From Taklimakanibacter albus (GTDB taxonomy: Bacteria; Pseudomonadota; Alphaproteobacteria; Rhizobiales; Aestuariivirgaceae), in NCBI RefSeq assembly GCF_016595235.1, contig NZ_JAENHL010000008.1, positions 197,246 to 261,245 on the forward strand: DNA of 64,000 bases, given 5' to 3'. The notes beneath the pieces were generated by a model that had not been told where the DNA came from, ran no database searches, and worked only from the letters and a program-made list of their open reading frames with translations. This document shows, piece by piece, positions 8,758 to 18,461 of the stretch (position 1 is the stretch's first letter; each line of letters starts with the position of its first letter). The translations under genes were made by a program, and so were the position numbers.

Positions 8758-9696
8758 TCAGGCCTGCGCCGGCTCGACCAGTTCCTGCATGCGGCGGCCT
8801 TCCTTGAGGGCGGCATAGGTGTAGATGCCGAGCGCTACCCAGAGCAGCGCAAAAGAGAACCAGCGCCAGAAGTCCATCGGCTCGCCGAAAATGAAGACGG
8901 CGGTGAGGAAGACGAGCGACGGCGAGATATATTGCATGAGGCCGGCGGTCGAATAGCGGATGCGCCGCACCGCAAGCGAGAAGAACAGCAACGCCGCCGC
9001 GGTGAGCACGCCGCAGCCCATCAGCATCAGCGTATAGAAAGGGGTCGTCAGGAATAGCGCCTGCCCCGTCTCGCCCAACCACATCGCGATGGCCCCGGCA
9101 GGAATGAAGATGAGCAGCACCTCGATGAAGAAGCCCTGCGTGGCACCGACATCGACGGTCTTGCGGATGAGGCCGTAGAGGCAGAAGGTCGCGCCCAGCA
9201 TCAGACCGAGCCAGGGCACGACGCCGAGCGCGATGGTCTGGACCAGCACCGCGATCACGGCAATCGCGATGGCGATGAGTTGCAGGCGGGTGAAACGTTC
9301 GCCGAGGAAGATGGCGCCCACCACGACGTTGAGCAGCGGGTTGATGTAATAGCCGAGGCTCGCCTCGATGGTGCGCCCGTTCTGGATCGACCAGATGTAA
9401 AAGCCCCAGTTGAAGACGATCAGCAGGCTGGTGAACAGCAGGGTGAGAACGATGCGTGGGCTGGCCAGCGCCTTCTTCACGTCGTCATATTGGCCAAGCG
9501 CCCAGATGACGATGGCCGCTATGGTGAGCGACCAGAGGCCCCTGTGCACCGCGATCTCGACCGGCGAAGCGGCCTCGATAAGCTTGAAATAATAGGCCAT
9601 CACGCCCCAGACGAGATGGGCCGCGATGCCGAAAGCCACGCCCTTCTTGGCTTCGGAGAGGTGGGCGGCGGAAACCGGAGTATCTATGGCGGACAT
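8758..9696 (-). CDS. rarD: RarD-type EamA/DMT transporter
   Basis: A 312-residue ten-helix membrane protein. The N-terminal motifs GIAAHLVWGVMAYYFKL and HRGLWSL, then FNWGFYIWSIQNG and LGYYINPLLNVV, are typical of the RarD branch of drug/metabolite transporters. Start MSAIDTPVSA at 9696 is preferred because the open extension upstream is basic and lacks family similarity. The substrate of RarD proteins is not established. The gene ends 23 bases from the convergent LOG gene. Confidence 0.85.
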   Translation of the reverse strand: MSAIDTPVSAAHLSEAKKGVAFGIAAHLVWGVMAYYFKLIEAASPVEIAVHRGLWSLTIAAIVIWALGQYDDVKKALASPRIVLTLLFTSLLIVFNWGFYIWSIQNGRTIEASLGYYINPLLNVVVGAIFLGERFTRLQLIAIAIAVIAVLVQTIALGVVPWLGLMLGATFCLYGLIRKTVDVGATQGFFIEVLLIFIPAGAIAMWLGETGQALFLTTPFYTLMLMGCGVLTAAALLFFSLAVRRIRYSTAGLMQYISPSLVFLTAVFIFGEPMDFWRWFSFALLWVALGIYTYAALKEGRRMQELVEPAQA

Positions 9697-9777
9697 CGGC
9701 GATGGTTTAGCGGGCCCGCCCCGTTTCAGCCAGTCGGCTTGCAAGCATGGGTCGCATGCCGGGAACGCACATAGAGG

Positions 9778-10743
9778 TCAGTTACAGCCGTTCTTCGTGT
9801 AGGCGAGCAACTCGTTGAAAGCGCTGAAATAAGGGCTGTACATCGTGGTGGGGTCGGATTCGTAATAGTGCGAATTCACCCCGATGATGTAGTTTCCGCT
9901 ACCCTTCTTGGTCGTATATTTCGCCACCCAGGCGCCGCCGCTTGACCCGCCGAGGAACCGGCGCTCGCCGTGCTTGGTGCTGGTGACGGCCACATCGCTG
10001 CCATAGGGGAAAGGATCGAGCTTCCCCTGCACCGTGGTTACGCGTCTGCCTCCGGCAATGTCGCCCGGATAGCCGACCAGCGTATCGCTCGCATAGTCAT
10101 CACGCCAAGCCGCGTGATAGCCGAAGCTTCCGGTAGGCGAGGGTTTGTCGACGAGGAACATGGCGAAATCCCACTGATAACGCCCAGGGACCCCCAGGCC
10201 CATGGTCCAGCCGCCATAGGTCGCGATGCATTTTGCCCGATGCCGGCTCACATATTTGCCATTGCGATGCTGCAACTCGAAGACAAGGTCGCTCACAAAC
10301 TTGCCGCTATGGGTGTCCTGCACGCAATGTGCGGCGGTCAGGACGACACGTTCGTCGATGAACTGCCCGCTGCACACATAGGCTTCCCCGCTCTTGCGGA
10401 AGAACATCTTTCCAGCCCACTTCAAGGGTGTCCCGGCATCGCCCGCCTGCCCCCGGCTCTCCAGGCTCTTCACCGGCTTCTGTTCGGAACGCTGCGGGCT
10501 GTTCTCGGCCTTGGGGCGTGGCGGCGGTGCGCCCTCGATCATCGGCATCGGCATGGGCTTGGCTTCGGAGAGCTGAGCCCGCGTCCATGGCAGCGCTTTC
10601 GACGGCTCATCGGGCAAGGTGATCGAATTGATCCGCAGCTCAGCACCAGTCTTGCTGTCCTGCGCGACTGAGGGACCGGCCAGGATCAGCGCCGCCCCCA
10701 GAAATGTCACAACTTTCAAGGCTTCCAGTTTCACCATTCGCAT
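9778..10743 (-). CDS. Secreted trypsin-like serine peptidase
   Basis: A 321-residue protein with a signal peptide (about 1-28, cut near SVAQ/DS), a Pro-rich segment (60-90) and an S1 chymotrypsin-fold domain from about 108. The triad is visible: His139 in LTAAHC, Asp192 in QWDFAMF and Ser268 in GGSSGGAW. The Asp before the nucleophile in the usual GDSGG is Ser267 here. Cys124 and Cys140 can form the disulfide next to the histidine. It should act in the periplasm or outside; the substrate is unknown. It stands alone between rarD and cimA, on the same strand. Confidence 0.85.
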   Translation of the reverse strand: MRMVKLEALKVVTFLGAALILAGPSVAQDSKTGAELRINSITLPDEPSKALPWTRAQLSEAKPMPMPMIEGAPPPRPKAENSPQRSEQKPVKSLESRGQAGDAGTPLKWAGKMFFRKSGEAYVCSGQFIDERVVLTAAHCVQDTHSGKFVSDLVFELQHRNGKYVSRHRAKCIATYGGWTMGLGVPGRYQWDFAMFLVDKPSPTGSFGYHAAWRDDYASDTLVGYPGDIAGGRRVTTVQGKLDPFPYGSDVAVTSTKHGERRFLGGSSGGAWVAKYTTKKGSGNYIIGVNSHYYESDPTTMYSPYFSAFNELLAYTKNGCN

Positions 10744-10806
10744 ATTCGACCCTTATCTTTCCGCAAGGGAAGGATAGGGGGCGAATCGTGCGAAGTGAAG
10801 AGGAAT

Positions 10807-12426
10807 TTAAGGCCGTGGCGTGGCTTTTTCCGCGCCCGCCACCTCTTCGCGCAGCAGCTTGAAGACGATCGAGTCCGACAGCGCCTGGAAGGAGGCATCG
10901 ACGATGTTGGGCGACACGCCGACGGTGAACCAGCGATTGCCCTCGCCATCACGGCTTTCGACCAGAACGCGGGTAGTGGCTCCCGTTCCGCCGTTGAGGA
11001 TACGGACCTTGTAGTCGGCGAGTTCGAGATCGTCGATGAAGCGCTGGTACTTGCCGAGATCCTTGCGCAAAGCGACGTCGAGCGCGTTGACCGGGCCGTT
11101 GCCTTCGCCGGCATTGATGAAGATCTCGTCGTCTACCTTCACCTTGACCACGGCCTCCGACATGGTGACGAGCTCGCCCAGCGCGTTGTGGCGCTGCTCG
11201 ACGATCACCCGGAAGGACTGGACGTCGAAATAATGCGGCACGGTGCCGAGCATGCGGCGCGCCAGCAGCTCGAAGGAGGCATCCGCCCCGTCATAGGCAT
11301 AACCTTGCGCTTCTCGCTCCTTCACCTCGCGCAGCAGCGTATCGAGACGGCTGTCGCTCTTGTCGACGGCAAGCCCGATGCGGGCGAGCTCGGCCAGCAG
11401 GTTGGATTTGCCGGCCTGGTCGGAGACCAGCATGCGGCGGCGGTTGCCGATGCTGTCGGGCGGCACATGCTCGTAGGTCTCGGGCTCCTTGACGATCGCC
11501 GAAGCATGGATGCCCGCCTTGGTGGCGAAGGCGCTCCTTCCCACATAGGGCGCCTGCGCATTGGGGCTGCGGTTCAGAAGCTCGTCGAACGCACGGGACA
11601 CATGCGTCAGCGTCGCCAACTTTTCCTCCGTCACCCCCGTTTCAAAGCGTTCGGCAAATTCCTTCTTGAGCACCAAGGTCGGGATGATCGACACGAGATT
11701 GGCGTTGCCGCAGCGCTCGCCGATGCCGTTGAGCGTGCCTTGGATCTGGCGGACGCCGGCCAGCACCGCGGCCAGCGAATTGGCCACCGCCTGCTCGGTG
11801 TCGTTATGGGCGTGAATGCCGAGATGGCTGCCCGGCACCGTCTTCGTCACTTCACGGACGATCTCCGAAACTTCGGGCGGCAAAGTTCCGCCATTAGTGT
11901 CGCACAGCACGACCCAGCGCGCACCCGCTTCATAGGCGGTTTTCGCGACTTCGAGCGCATAGGCCGGATTGGCCTTGAAGCCGTCGAAGAAATGCTCGCA
12001 ATCGAGCAGCACCTCGCGTCCCAGCGCTTTGGCGCTCTCGATCGTGTCCTTGATGGTGAGGAGGTTTTCCTCATTCGTCGTCTGGAGCGCGACACGGACA
12101 TGATAGTCCCAGGATTTGGCGACGAAGCAGATCGCCTTCACCTTGGCGCGCAGGATGTCCTGCAGGCCCGGATCATTGGAAGCGGACCGGCCGGCGCGCT
12201 TCACCATGCCGAAGGCGGTGAAGGTGGCCTTGGTCGGTCGCGCCTCGGCAAAGAGCGCGGTGTCGGTCGGATTGGCGCCCGGATAGCCGCCCTCGATGTA
12301 ATCGAGGCCGAGCTGATCGAGCATCTCCATGATCACCAGCTTGTCGTCGAGCGAGAAATCGACACCCGGCGTCTGTTGCCCGTCGCGCAAGGTGGTGTCG
12401 AAGAGATAGAGGCGCTCGCGCGTCAC
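10807..12426 (-). CDS. cimA: Citramalate synthase
   Basis: A 539-residue protein of the HMGL/LeuA superfamily. The TIM barrel carries the metal and catalytic motifs [17 protein letters not shown] near the N-terminus and [13 protein letters not shown] near 235. A C-terminal LeuA-type regulatory domain follows (about 400-530). The length, lack of a LeuA-type N-terminus and [11 protein letters not shown] fit CimA rather than isopropylmalate synthase. It condenses pyruvate and acetyl-CoA to (R)-citramalate, a threonine-independent route to 2-ketobutyrate and isoleucine; the regulatory domain suggests isoleucine feedback. The start is a GTG at 12426 that overlaps the cysS stop (GTGA). Confidence 0.9.
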   Translation of the reverse strand: MTRERLYLFDTTLRDGQQTPGVDFSLDDKLVIMEMLDQLGLDYIEGGYPGANPTDTALFAEARPTKATFTAFGMVKRAGRSASNDPGLQDILRAKVKAICFVAKSWDYHVRVALQTTNEENLLTIKDTIESAKALGREVLLDCEHFFDGFKANPAYALEVAKTAYEAGARWVVLCDTNGGTLPPEVSEIVREVTKTVPGSHLGIHAHNDTEQAVANSLAAVLAGVRQIQGTLNGIGERCGNANLVSIIPTLVLKKEFAERFETGVTEEKLATLTHVSRAFDELLNRSPNAQAPYVGRSAFATKAGIHASAIVKEPETYEHVPPDSIGNRRRMLVSDQAGKSNLLAELARIGLAVDKSDSRLDTLLREVKEREAQGYAYDGADASFELLARRMLGTVPHYFDVQSFRVIVEQRHNALGELVTMSEAVVKVKVDDEIFINAGEGNGPVNALDVALRKDLGKYQRFIDDLELADYKVRILNGGTGATTRVLVESRDGEGNRWFTVGVSPNIVDASFQALSDSIVFKLLREEVAGAEKATPRP

Positions 12427-13751
12427 GATTTCACCTCCCAGCTCGTCGTGCCGTCCTTGTTGTCCATGACGACGACGCCCAGCGCATCGATCGCGGCGCG
12501 CAGGCGGTCGCTCTCGGCCCAGTTCTTGGCGGCGCGCGCGGCGATCCGCGCGGCGATCAGCTCATTCACCTTGTGCTCGTCGATCTTGGCCGCCTTCTCC
12601 TCGACATGCCTGCCGGTGAAGCCCAGCGCATTGAGCGTGGCGCCGAGCTCCATCTGGAAATTCGGCCGGTCGAGCGCATGCAATTCGGCGATGGCGCGCG
12701 GCGTGTTGAGGTCGTCGCACAGGGCTTCGAGCACCGGCGCTGCGATACGCACATCCTCGGTGAGGCGGGAGGCGGCGGTATTATAGAAGCCGTCCAGGAT
12801 GCGGGTGCTCTCCTCGAGCCCCTTCACAGTCCAGTCGATCGGCTGGCGGTAATGGGTGCGCAGCATGTTGAAGCGCACGACCTCACCCGGCCAGTCATTC
12901 AGCACCTCGTTGATGGTCAGGAAGTTGCCGAGACTCTTCGACATCTTCTGGCCGTCGATCTGCAGGAAACCGTTATGCATCCAGATATTGGCCATCACCT
13001 TGAGGCCGAAGGCGCAACGCGACTGCGCCACTTCATTCTCGTGATGCGGGAAGATGAGATCGATGCCGCCGCCATGGATGTCGAAGGTCTCGCCCAGATG
13101 CTTCCACGACATGGCCGAGCATTCGATATGCCAGCCGGGCCGGCCCCTGCCCCATGGGCTGTCCCAGCCCGGCAGATCCGGGGTCGACGGCTTCCACAGG
13201 ACGAAATCCATCTCGCCCCTCTTATAAGGGGCGACATCGATGCGGGCGCCGGCGATCATGTCGTCGAGCGGCCGGCGCGACAATTTCCCGTAATCCTTCA
13301 TCGAGGGCACGTCGAAGAGCACATGGCCCTCCGCCTCATAGGCATGGCCCTTGGCGACCAGCATCTCGATGAGTGCCACGATCTCCGGGATGGTGCCGGT
13401 GGCGCGCGGCTCATGCGTCGGCTCCAGCACATTGAGCGCCGCGATGTCCTGATGGAACTGGCGCGTCGTGCGGCTGGTCAGATCGCCGATCGGCACGCCC
13501 TCTTCCTTGGCCCGCGCGTTGATCTTGTCGTCGATGTCGGTGATGTTGCGCACATAGGTGACATGGTCGGCGCCATAGAGATGGCGCAGCAGCCGGAACA
13601 GCACGTCGAAGACGATGATCGGCCGCGCATTGCCGATATGGGCGTAATCATAGACCGTCGGGCCGCAGACATACATGCGGACCGCCTTGGGATCGATCGG
13701 CGTGAAGACGTCCTTGGCTCGGGTCAGGGTATTGTAAAGTCGTAACGTCAT
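12423..13751 (-). CDS. cysS: Cysteinyl-tRNA synthetase
   Basis: A 442-residue class I aminoacyl-tRNA synthetase. The HIGN motif is at residues 38-41, with the zinc-ligand cysteine in [11 protein letters not shown] (Cys29). WHIECSAMS and [11 protein letters not shown] supply further zinc/cysteine-binding residues, and KMSKS lies in [10 protein letters not shown]. It charges tRNA-Cys. It is the upstream partner of cimA with a GTGA overlap. About 200 bases of non-coding sequence lie upstream and should hold the promoter. Confidence 0.97.
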   Translation of the reverse strand: MTLRLYNTLTRAKDVFTPIDPKAVRMYVCGPTVYDYAHIGNARPIIVFDVLFRLLRHLYGADHVTYVRNITDIDDKINARAKEEGVPIGDLTSRTTRQFHQDIAALNVLEPTHEPRATGTIPEIVALIEMLVAKGHAYEAEGHVLFDVPSMKDYGKLSRRPLDDMIAGARIDVAPYKRGEMDFVLWKPSTPDLPGWDSPWGRGRPGWHIECSAMSWKHLGETFDIHGGGIDLIFPHHENEVAQSRCAFGLKVMANIWMHNGFLQIDGQKMSKSLGNFLTINEVLNDWPGEVVRFNMLRTHYRQPIDWTVKGLEESTRILDGFYNTAASRLTEDVRIAAPVLEALCDDLNTPRAIAELHALDRPNFQMELGATLNALGFTGRHVEEKAAKIDEHKVNELIAARIAARAAKNWAESDRLRAAIDALGVVVMDNKDGTTSWEVKS

Positions 13752-13957
13752 GTGACTCTCGGGGCTTGCCGGCCCGGGGATCGCTTCGACTTGGATTTAG
13801 GTAAAGCGGCCGCCTGCCAGCGTTTAAGCGCTAGATGCAGATAATAATCATGCCGCACATCGGGACGGCATAGTGGGGGGCGGTCGTCATGGGCCGGCAA
13901 AATGACGGAACTGCCCCCTCCCGTCAAGCCCGGCCTCGGGAACAGCCTAAATAAGAC

Positions 13958-14776
13958 TTACCGGTCGCTCCTGCGGTAGAGCCAAAGCGTCACCGGCGCC
14001 AGGAGAACCGTCAGGGCGGCCGGGGCCACCAGCGCCCAGAGAACGTCACTCACGGTCGCATTCCCGGCCATCACCCCGCGAATGGCGCTGGTCATCAGCG
14101 AAATGGGGTTCACCTCGACAAAAGCCTTGAGCCAGCCCGGCATGGTGTCCGGCTGAACCATGATGTTGGAGGCGAAGACCAGGGGGAAGAGAAAGGTGAA
14201 GCCGGCGGTCATCACCGTCATCGGCGTGCGGACCAGAAGACCCAGCACGATGAAAATCCAGCCCATGCCGAAACCGACGGCGAGAAGCAGCCCGAAAGCG
14301 GCAATGATGCCGAGGACACCCGCCTCGGCCCGATAGCCCAGTATGAGGCCAATGGTCAGGATGATCCCGCCGGCAATCAGATGACGCAGGATATCGCCCA
14401 CCATAAGACCGGCGAAAGGCGCCAGCGACCAGATCGGCAGCGAGCGGAACCGGTCGAACAGACCTTTGCTGAGGTCGGTCGAGAGGCCCATGCCGGAATA
14501 GACCGCATTGAAGACGACCGTCTGCACCAGGATGCCGGGCAGGAAGAACTGCAGATAGGCGCCGGTCGATCCCGCCAGCGCCCCGCCGAAAACGAAAGTA
14601 AAAAGCAGCGTGAACATGATCGGCGTCATCACCAGATCGAAAAGCTGCTCCGGCACATGCTTGAATTTGAGGATGGCGCGCCAGCCGAAGACGAGCGCGT
14701 TGGAGAAGGCCGACGGTGGCTTGGGCGGCGCCCGGTCGAGTCTGAGTTCCAAGGGGGTCGAGCTCAAGTCGGTCAT
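13958..14776 (-). CDS. ABC-2 type exporter membrane subunit (DrrB-like)
   Basis: A 272-residue membrane protein with about six helices (roughly 30-265). It has the ABC-2 family features FDLVMTPIMFTLLFTFVFGG, the QFFLPGILVQTVVF segment and a late MPGWLKAFVEVNPIS turn. It should form the channel of an exporter with the ATPase encoded just upstream, whose stop overlaps its start (ATGA). Relatives export antibiotics or polymers such as daunorubicin; the substrate here is unknown. Confidence 0.88.
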   Translation of the reverse strand: MTDLSSTPLELRLDRAPPKPPSAFSNALVFGWRAILKFKHVPEQLFDLVMTPIMFTLLFTFVFGGALAGSTGAYLQFFLPGILVQTVVFNAVYSGMGLSTDLSKGLFDRFRSLPIWSLAPFAGLMVGDILRHLIAGGIILTIGLILGYRAEAGVLGIIAAFGLLLAVGFGMGWIFIVLGLLVRTPMTVMTAGFTFLFPLVFASNIMVQPDTMPGWLKAFVEVNPISLMTSAIRGVMAGNATVSDVLWALVAPAALTVLLAPVTLWLYRRSDR

Positions 14777-15786
14777 CTTTCGTCCCCTTCCGGTTTTGCG
14801 AGCCTGCCGCCGCCGCCCGTCAGCGCGAAGAACACTTCCTCGAGGCTGGGCGAACCCATGGAAAAATCGGCAAGCTCTATATTGTCGGCGATGAGTGCGG
14901 CGATCGCCTGGCTGGCCGCCGCGGGGGTGCCCGCCATGACCGAAAGCTGGACGCCTTCCGCACTCTGCTGGACCTTGCCGCCGAGATGGTCCTCGAGCAG
15001 CCGCCTCGCGTCATCGACACGCGCCGGATCGGCCAGCGCCACATGGAGAAAGCCCGAACCGGTGGCGGCCTTGAGCTCACGGCTCGTGCCTTCGGCGATC
15101 TTCTTGCCCTTGTCGATGACGGCGATACGCGCCGCCAGCTGATCCGCCTCGTCGAGATATTGGGTGGTGAGCAGGATCGTCACGCCCGAGCCCGCCAGCG
15201 CCCGGATCATCCGCCACACGCTCTGGCGCGCATTGGGATCGAGGCCGGTCGTCGGCTCGTCGAGAAAAAGGACGCCCGGCGTCACGACGAGCGAGGCGGC
15301 GATGTCGAGCCTTCTGCGCATGCCGCCCGAATAGGCCTTGACCTGCTTGTTGGCCGCGTCGGCCAGATCGAAGGCGGCAAGCAGTTCATCGGCGCGCTCC
15401 TTGGCGCCGCGGCCGCGATAGCCCCACAACCGGGCAAGCATCAGCAGATTCTCGCGGCCCGTCAGATCCTCGTCGAGCGAGGCGAACTGGCCGGTCATGG
15501 CGATGCTGGCGCGCACCTTCTGTGGCGCGGTCACGAGATCATGTCCCATGACGCTGGCGGAGCCCGCATCAGGTGTGGCGAGCGTCGCCAGCATGCGCAT
15601 CAGCGTGGTCTTGCCGGCGCCGTTAGGCCCCAGAATGGCGAAGATCATACCGCGTGGCACATCGAGGTCGATGCCGTCGACGGCCCGCACCGCGCCGAAA
15701 TGCTTGACGATCCCGCGCACCGAAATGGCTGGCGCTGGCTGTCCTTCGACGGACGACGAATTGTTCATACGCATGGCATCGTTCAT
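14773..15786 (-). CDS. ABC exporter ATPase subunit (DrrA-like)
   Basis: A 337-residue ATPase. Walker A GPNGAGKTT, the signature YSGGMRRRLDIA, and Walker B LFLDEPTTGLD are all present. A C-terminal extension of about 100 residues after the H-loop (ILLTTQYLDEADQL) is the DrrA-type regulatory region. Start MNDAMRMNNS at 15786; ATGs at 15774 and 15768 are alternatives. It energises the membrane subunit encoded immediately downstream. Upstream lies 282 bases of non-coding sequence shared with the divergent EamA gene, in which no clear motif is seen. Confidence 0.9.
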   Translation of the reverse strand: MNDAMRMNNSSSVEGQPAPAISVRGIVKHFGAVRAVDGIDLDVPRGMIFAILGPNGAGKTTLMRMLATLATPDAGSASVMGHDLVTAPQKVRASIAMTGQFASLDEDLTGRENLLMLARLWGYRGRGAKERADELLAAFDLADAANKQVKAYSGGMRRRLDIAASLVVTPGVLFLDEPTTGLDPNARQSVWRMIRALAGSGVTILLTTQYLDEADQLAARIAVIDKGKKIAEGTSRELKAATGSGFLHVALADPARVDDARRLLEDHLGGKVQQSAEGVQLSVMAGTPAAASQAIAALIADNIELADFSMGSPSLEEVFFALTGGGGRLAKPEGDER

Positions 15787-16068
15787 GACGCGTCCGTGAA
15801 ACCTGTGAAAAACCTGGGCAGCGTGCTGCCGGTGTTGCGCGAAATCGCAGGGTAATCACCCTCTCCAGTGGTCGCGCCGGAGAAACCTCGCATGGCTGGC
15901 CGGCGTTTGTCCAGATCAACCGGCATAATGGCTCGCCGCGCCAAGGGCTGTCAGCAGCGGGTGCTTCCGTCAGCCCGGTTCCCGTCGCAGGGTTGATATG
16001 AGCTTTACACCCTAGCAGGTCCCCAAAGAGGCCCTTAAGGTCACAACTCTCAGGGGAGAAGATCGCGC

Positions 16069-16926
16069 TTGCCGCAACAATCGACGACACAAGCGGCCAT
16101 CTGGATGGCGGGATGGCTTCTCTGTACCCTTGCTTTGACCGTCGCCGGGCGCGAGCTCGGTCACGATGTGCCGGTCTTCGTGATCATGATCTTGCGCAGC
16201 CTGATCGCCATGGCGGTGCTGGGCCCCCTCGTCCTCTATGAAGGCAATGTCCGCGCCCGCCTCACCCAGCTGCCGCTCCATATCGTGCGCAATATCGCGC
16301 ATTACGCCGCCCAATATTCCTGGTTCACCGCGCTCCTCCTCATTCCCCTTGCCCAGGTCGTCTCGATCGAGTTCACCATGCCGATCTGGGGCGCCCTCAT
16401 CGCCGTCGCCTTTCTCGGCGAGACGCTGACCCGCTACCGGATCGCCGCCATCGGGCTCGGTTTTCTCGGCATCCTGCTGATCGTGAAGCCCGGCACGGCG
16501 ACGGTCGATGCAGGCCATCTGGTGGCGCTTGTCGCGGCAGTCGGATTTGCCGTCTCGGTCGCGCTCACCAAGGTCCTGACACGCAAGGATACGGCGCTTA
16601 CCGTCATCTTCCTGATGTTTGCCATCCAGACGGTGATTGGCGCGGTGCCGGCTTATCTCACCTGGAAATGGCCTGAGCCCGAAAACTGGATCTGGGTCGC
16701 CGTCGTCGGCTTCACCGGTACCTTCTCGCATTATTGCCTGTCCAAGGCGATCTCGCTCGCCGACGTGACCATCGTGACGCCGATGGATTTCCTGCGCGTG
16801 CCCTTGACCGTGCTCGCCGGCTACTGGCTCTATAGCGAGGGCTTCGATCTCGTCTCGATCATCGGCGCGACGCTGATCCTCGGCGCCAATATGCTCAATC
16901 TTCTGAAAGCCAAGCAGACATCATGA
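16069..16926 (+). CDS. EamA/DMT-family transporter 1
   Basis: A 285-residue protein with ten predicted helices in two EamA halves. The sequence SIEFTMPIWGALIAVAFLGE followed by LLIVKPG in the first half and VTPMDFLRVPLTVLAGYWLY in the second are typical of the YdcZ/RhaT-like EamA branch. The start is a TTG at 16069, supported by an AGGGGAG ribosome site about 10 bases upstream; no good ATG exists nearby. It overlaps the next EamA gene by four bases (ATGA). Substrate unknown. Confidence 0.82.
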   Translation: MPQQSTTQAAIWMAGWLLCTLALTVAGRELGHDVPVFVIMILRSLIAMAVLGPLVLYEGNVRARLTQLPLHIVRNIAHYAAQYSWFTALLLIPLAQVVSIEFTMPIWGALIAVAFLGETLTRYRIAAIGLGFLGILLIVKPGTATVDAGHLVALVAAVGFAVSVALTKVLTRKDTALTVIFLMFAIQTVIGAVPAYLTWKWPEPENWIWVAVVGFTGTFSHYCLSKAISLADVTIVTPMDFLRVPLTVLAGYWLYSEGFDLVSIIGATLILGANMLNLLKAKQTS

Positions 16927-17810
16927 ATGCGGAACACGCCGCGCAGCATCGTCTCGGCCTCCTCCTGGTGGCGACTGCGGCGCTGTTCTGGTCGACCTCC
17001 GGCATCTTCGTCAGGCTCATCAGCGCCGACCTGATGACGATGCTGTTCTGGCGCGGTGTGTTCTCCGGCTCAGGCGTGATGCTGGTCTATCTGCTGATGG
17101 AGGGAAAAGCCGGTATCGCCAGGCTCTGGCCCCTGCCGCTGCCGGTCTTCGCGGTGGCGGCGTGCTCGGCCATCGGCATGATCACCGGCATCGGCTCGAT
17201 GCGCTACACGACGGTGGCCGAGGCGCTCATCATCTATGCGACGGTGCCTTTCGTCACCGCCGCTTTCGCCTGGCTTTTCATCGGCGAGAAGCCGAGTGTC
17301 CGCACCATAGTGGCGAGCCTCGTGGCGCTTGCCGGCGTGGCGCTCATGATGAAGGACGCCTCCTGGGACGGCAGCCTTTTCGGCAAGGGCCTCGCCGTCC
17401 TCATGACATTCAGCATGGCCGCCATGACGACCATCATGCGCGGGCATCAGAAAGTGCCGATGCTGCCCGCCATGGCGATCTCGGCCTGGCTCTGTTCCTT
17501 CGTGACCGTCTGGTTTGCCGCTCCTTTGGCGGTGAGCGCCCAGGACCTCCTGCTCATCGCCCTGTTCGGCATCGTGCAGAACGCGTCCGGCCTCATCCTC
17601 TATGCGATCTGGTCGCGCAAGATCCCGGCCGCCGAAGCGACACTGATCGCAGCGCTCGAAGTGCCCTTCACGCCGCTCTGGGTCTGGCTGTTCCTCGGCG
17701 AGACGCCGGCGGGAGCCGTGCTCCTCGGCGGCGGCGTCGTCATGCTGGCGCTGTTCGGTCATATCCTGACCGAGATCAGGCCAAGGCGGGCTTTACCGCC
17801 GCCGGTTTAG
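16923..17810 (+). CDS. EamA/DMT-family transporter 2
   Basis: A 295-residue ten-helix transporter. ALFWSTSGIFVRL, LFWRGVFSG and AEATLIAALEVPFTPLWVW resemble the gene at 18462 much more than the one directly upstream, so the 16923 and 18462 genes are close paralogues. The start overlaps the preceding stop (ATGA), indicating co-translation with transporter 1. It ends in a TAG that shares bases with the TAA of the convergent gene at 17807. Substrate unknown. Confidence 0.85.
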   Translation: MNAEHAAQHRLGLLLVATAALFWSTSGIFVRLISADLMTMLFWRGVFSGSGVMLVYLLMEGKAGIARLWPLPLPVFAVAACSAIGMITGIGSMRYTTVAEALIIYATVPFVTAAFAWLFIGEKPSVRTIVASLVALAGVALMMKDASWDGSLFGKGLAVLMTFSMAAMTTIMRGHQKVPMLPAMAISAWLCSFVTVWFAAPLAVSAQDLLLIALFGIVQNASGLILYAIWSRKIPAAEATLIAALEVPFTPLWVWLFLGETPAGAVLLGGGVVMLALFGHILTEIRPRRALPPPV

Positions 17811-18379
17811 ACTACGGCGGACTGGGCCGGATTTCTTGAGCTTTCGATCGCCGTCCTCGTTGCGACCAAAGCCTCTTCCAGAAGCTCCAGTTCATGTCGC
17901 CCGGCGCGCATGTGGGCAGTCGCCTCACCCGTCCCGACAACGATCTCGAAACGCCGCTTCAATCTATTTCTGATACGGAAGGAAATCTTCGCTCCGCCGC
18001 TGATGCGCACGTCTTCCCTCCACAGCGGAGTATCGATTACCCGTCGCCATATCCGTTCAAGGATACCGAGCCGCATCATATCTCTCGCGCTCTCCCGGGC
18101 CAGCTCGTCCAGCCGCAAGGGCTCGAGCTGCATCTTGGTCGCGCGCAGTACGGCCTCGAAATTTCGAAGATCACTCATATCCATTGGATAATAGTGAGTG
18201 CCACCCGAGGACTTTGACACCAGCACCGCATAGAGCAGGTCATCTTTTCTCTTGAGGCGAAGGGATATCACTCCATCGTTGCCGAGATCGACTTCCGTCG
18301 AGCCTACAACCGTGCCGGTTATGGTTCGCCAGACTCCTTCGAATATCCCGAATCCCATAAGCTTGCCGTCTTCTGCCAT
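17807..18379 (-). CDS. Unknown protein with an internal domain duplication
   Basis: A 190-residue soluble protein that I do not recognise. The start MAEDGKLMGF at 18379 is preferred; the upstream extension is Cys/Pro-rich and enters the promoter of the divergent transporter. ATG 18358 is another option. Two halves align by eye: residues 11-87 (GIFEGVWR ... ISLRLK ... LRNFEAVLRATKMQLE) and 105-180 (GILERIWR ... ISFRIR ... LELLEEALVATRTAIE). The shared pattern GI-x-E-x2-WR then a beta-rich core then an amphipathic helix ending AT-x3-IE suggests a tandem duplicate of a domain of about 75 residues. It is convergent with transporter 2 and divergent from transporter 3. Confidence 0.65.
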   Translation of the reverse strand: MAEDGKLMGFGIFEGVWRTITGTVVGSTEVDLGNDGVISLRLKRKDDLLYAVLVSKSSGGTHYYPMDMSDLRNFEAVLRATKMQLEPLRLDELARESARDMMRLGILERIWRRVIDTPLWREDVRISGGAKISFRIRNRLKRRFEIVVGTGEATAHMRAGRHELELLEEALVATRTAIESSRNPAQSAVV

Positions 18380-18461
18380 CACGGGAAACCTTGAGACTAG
18401 GCAGTCGTGGTTGCTGACACAAGCCGACAGTCGGATCGGAGAGACTGAAGCCAGGGCAAAC

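Noticed and set aside
10795-12786. A 663-codon open frame on the plus strand across cimA and part of cysS
   Set aside because: It is antisense to two certain genes, its product is rich in Arg, Gly, His and Asp with no motif, and such frames arise from the codon bias of GC-rich genes.
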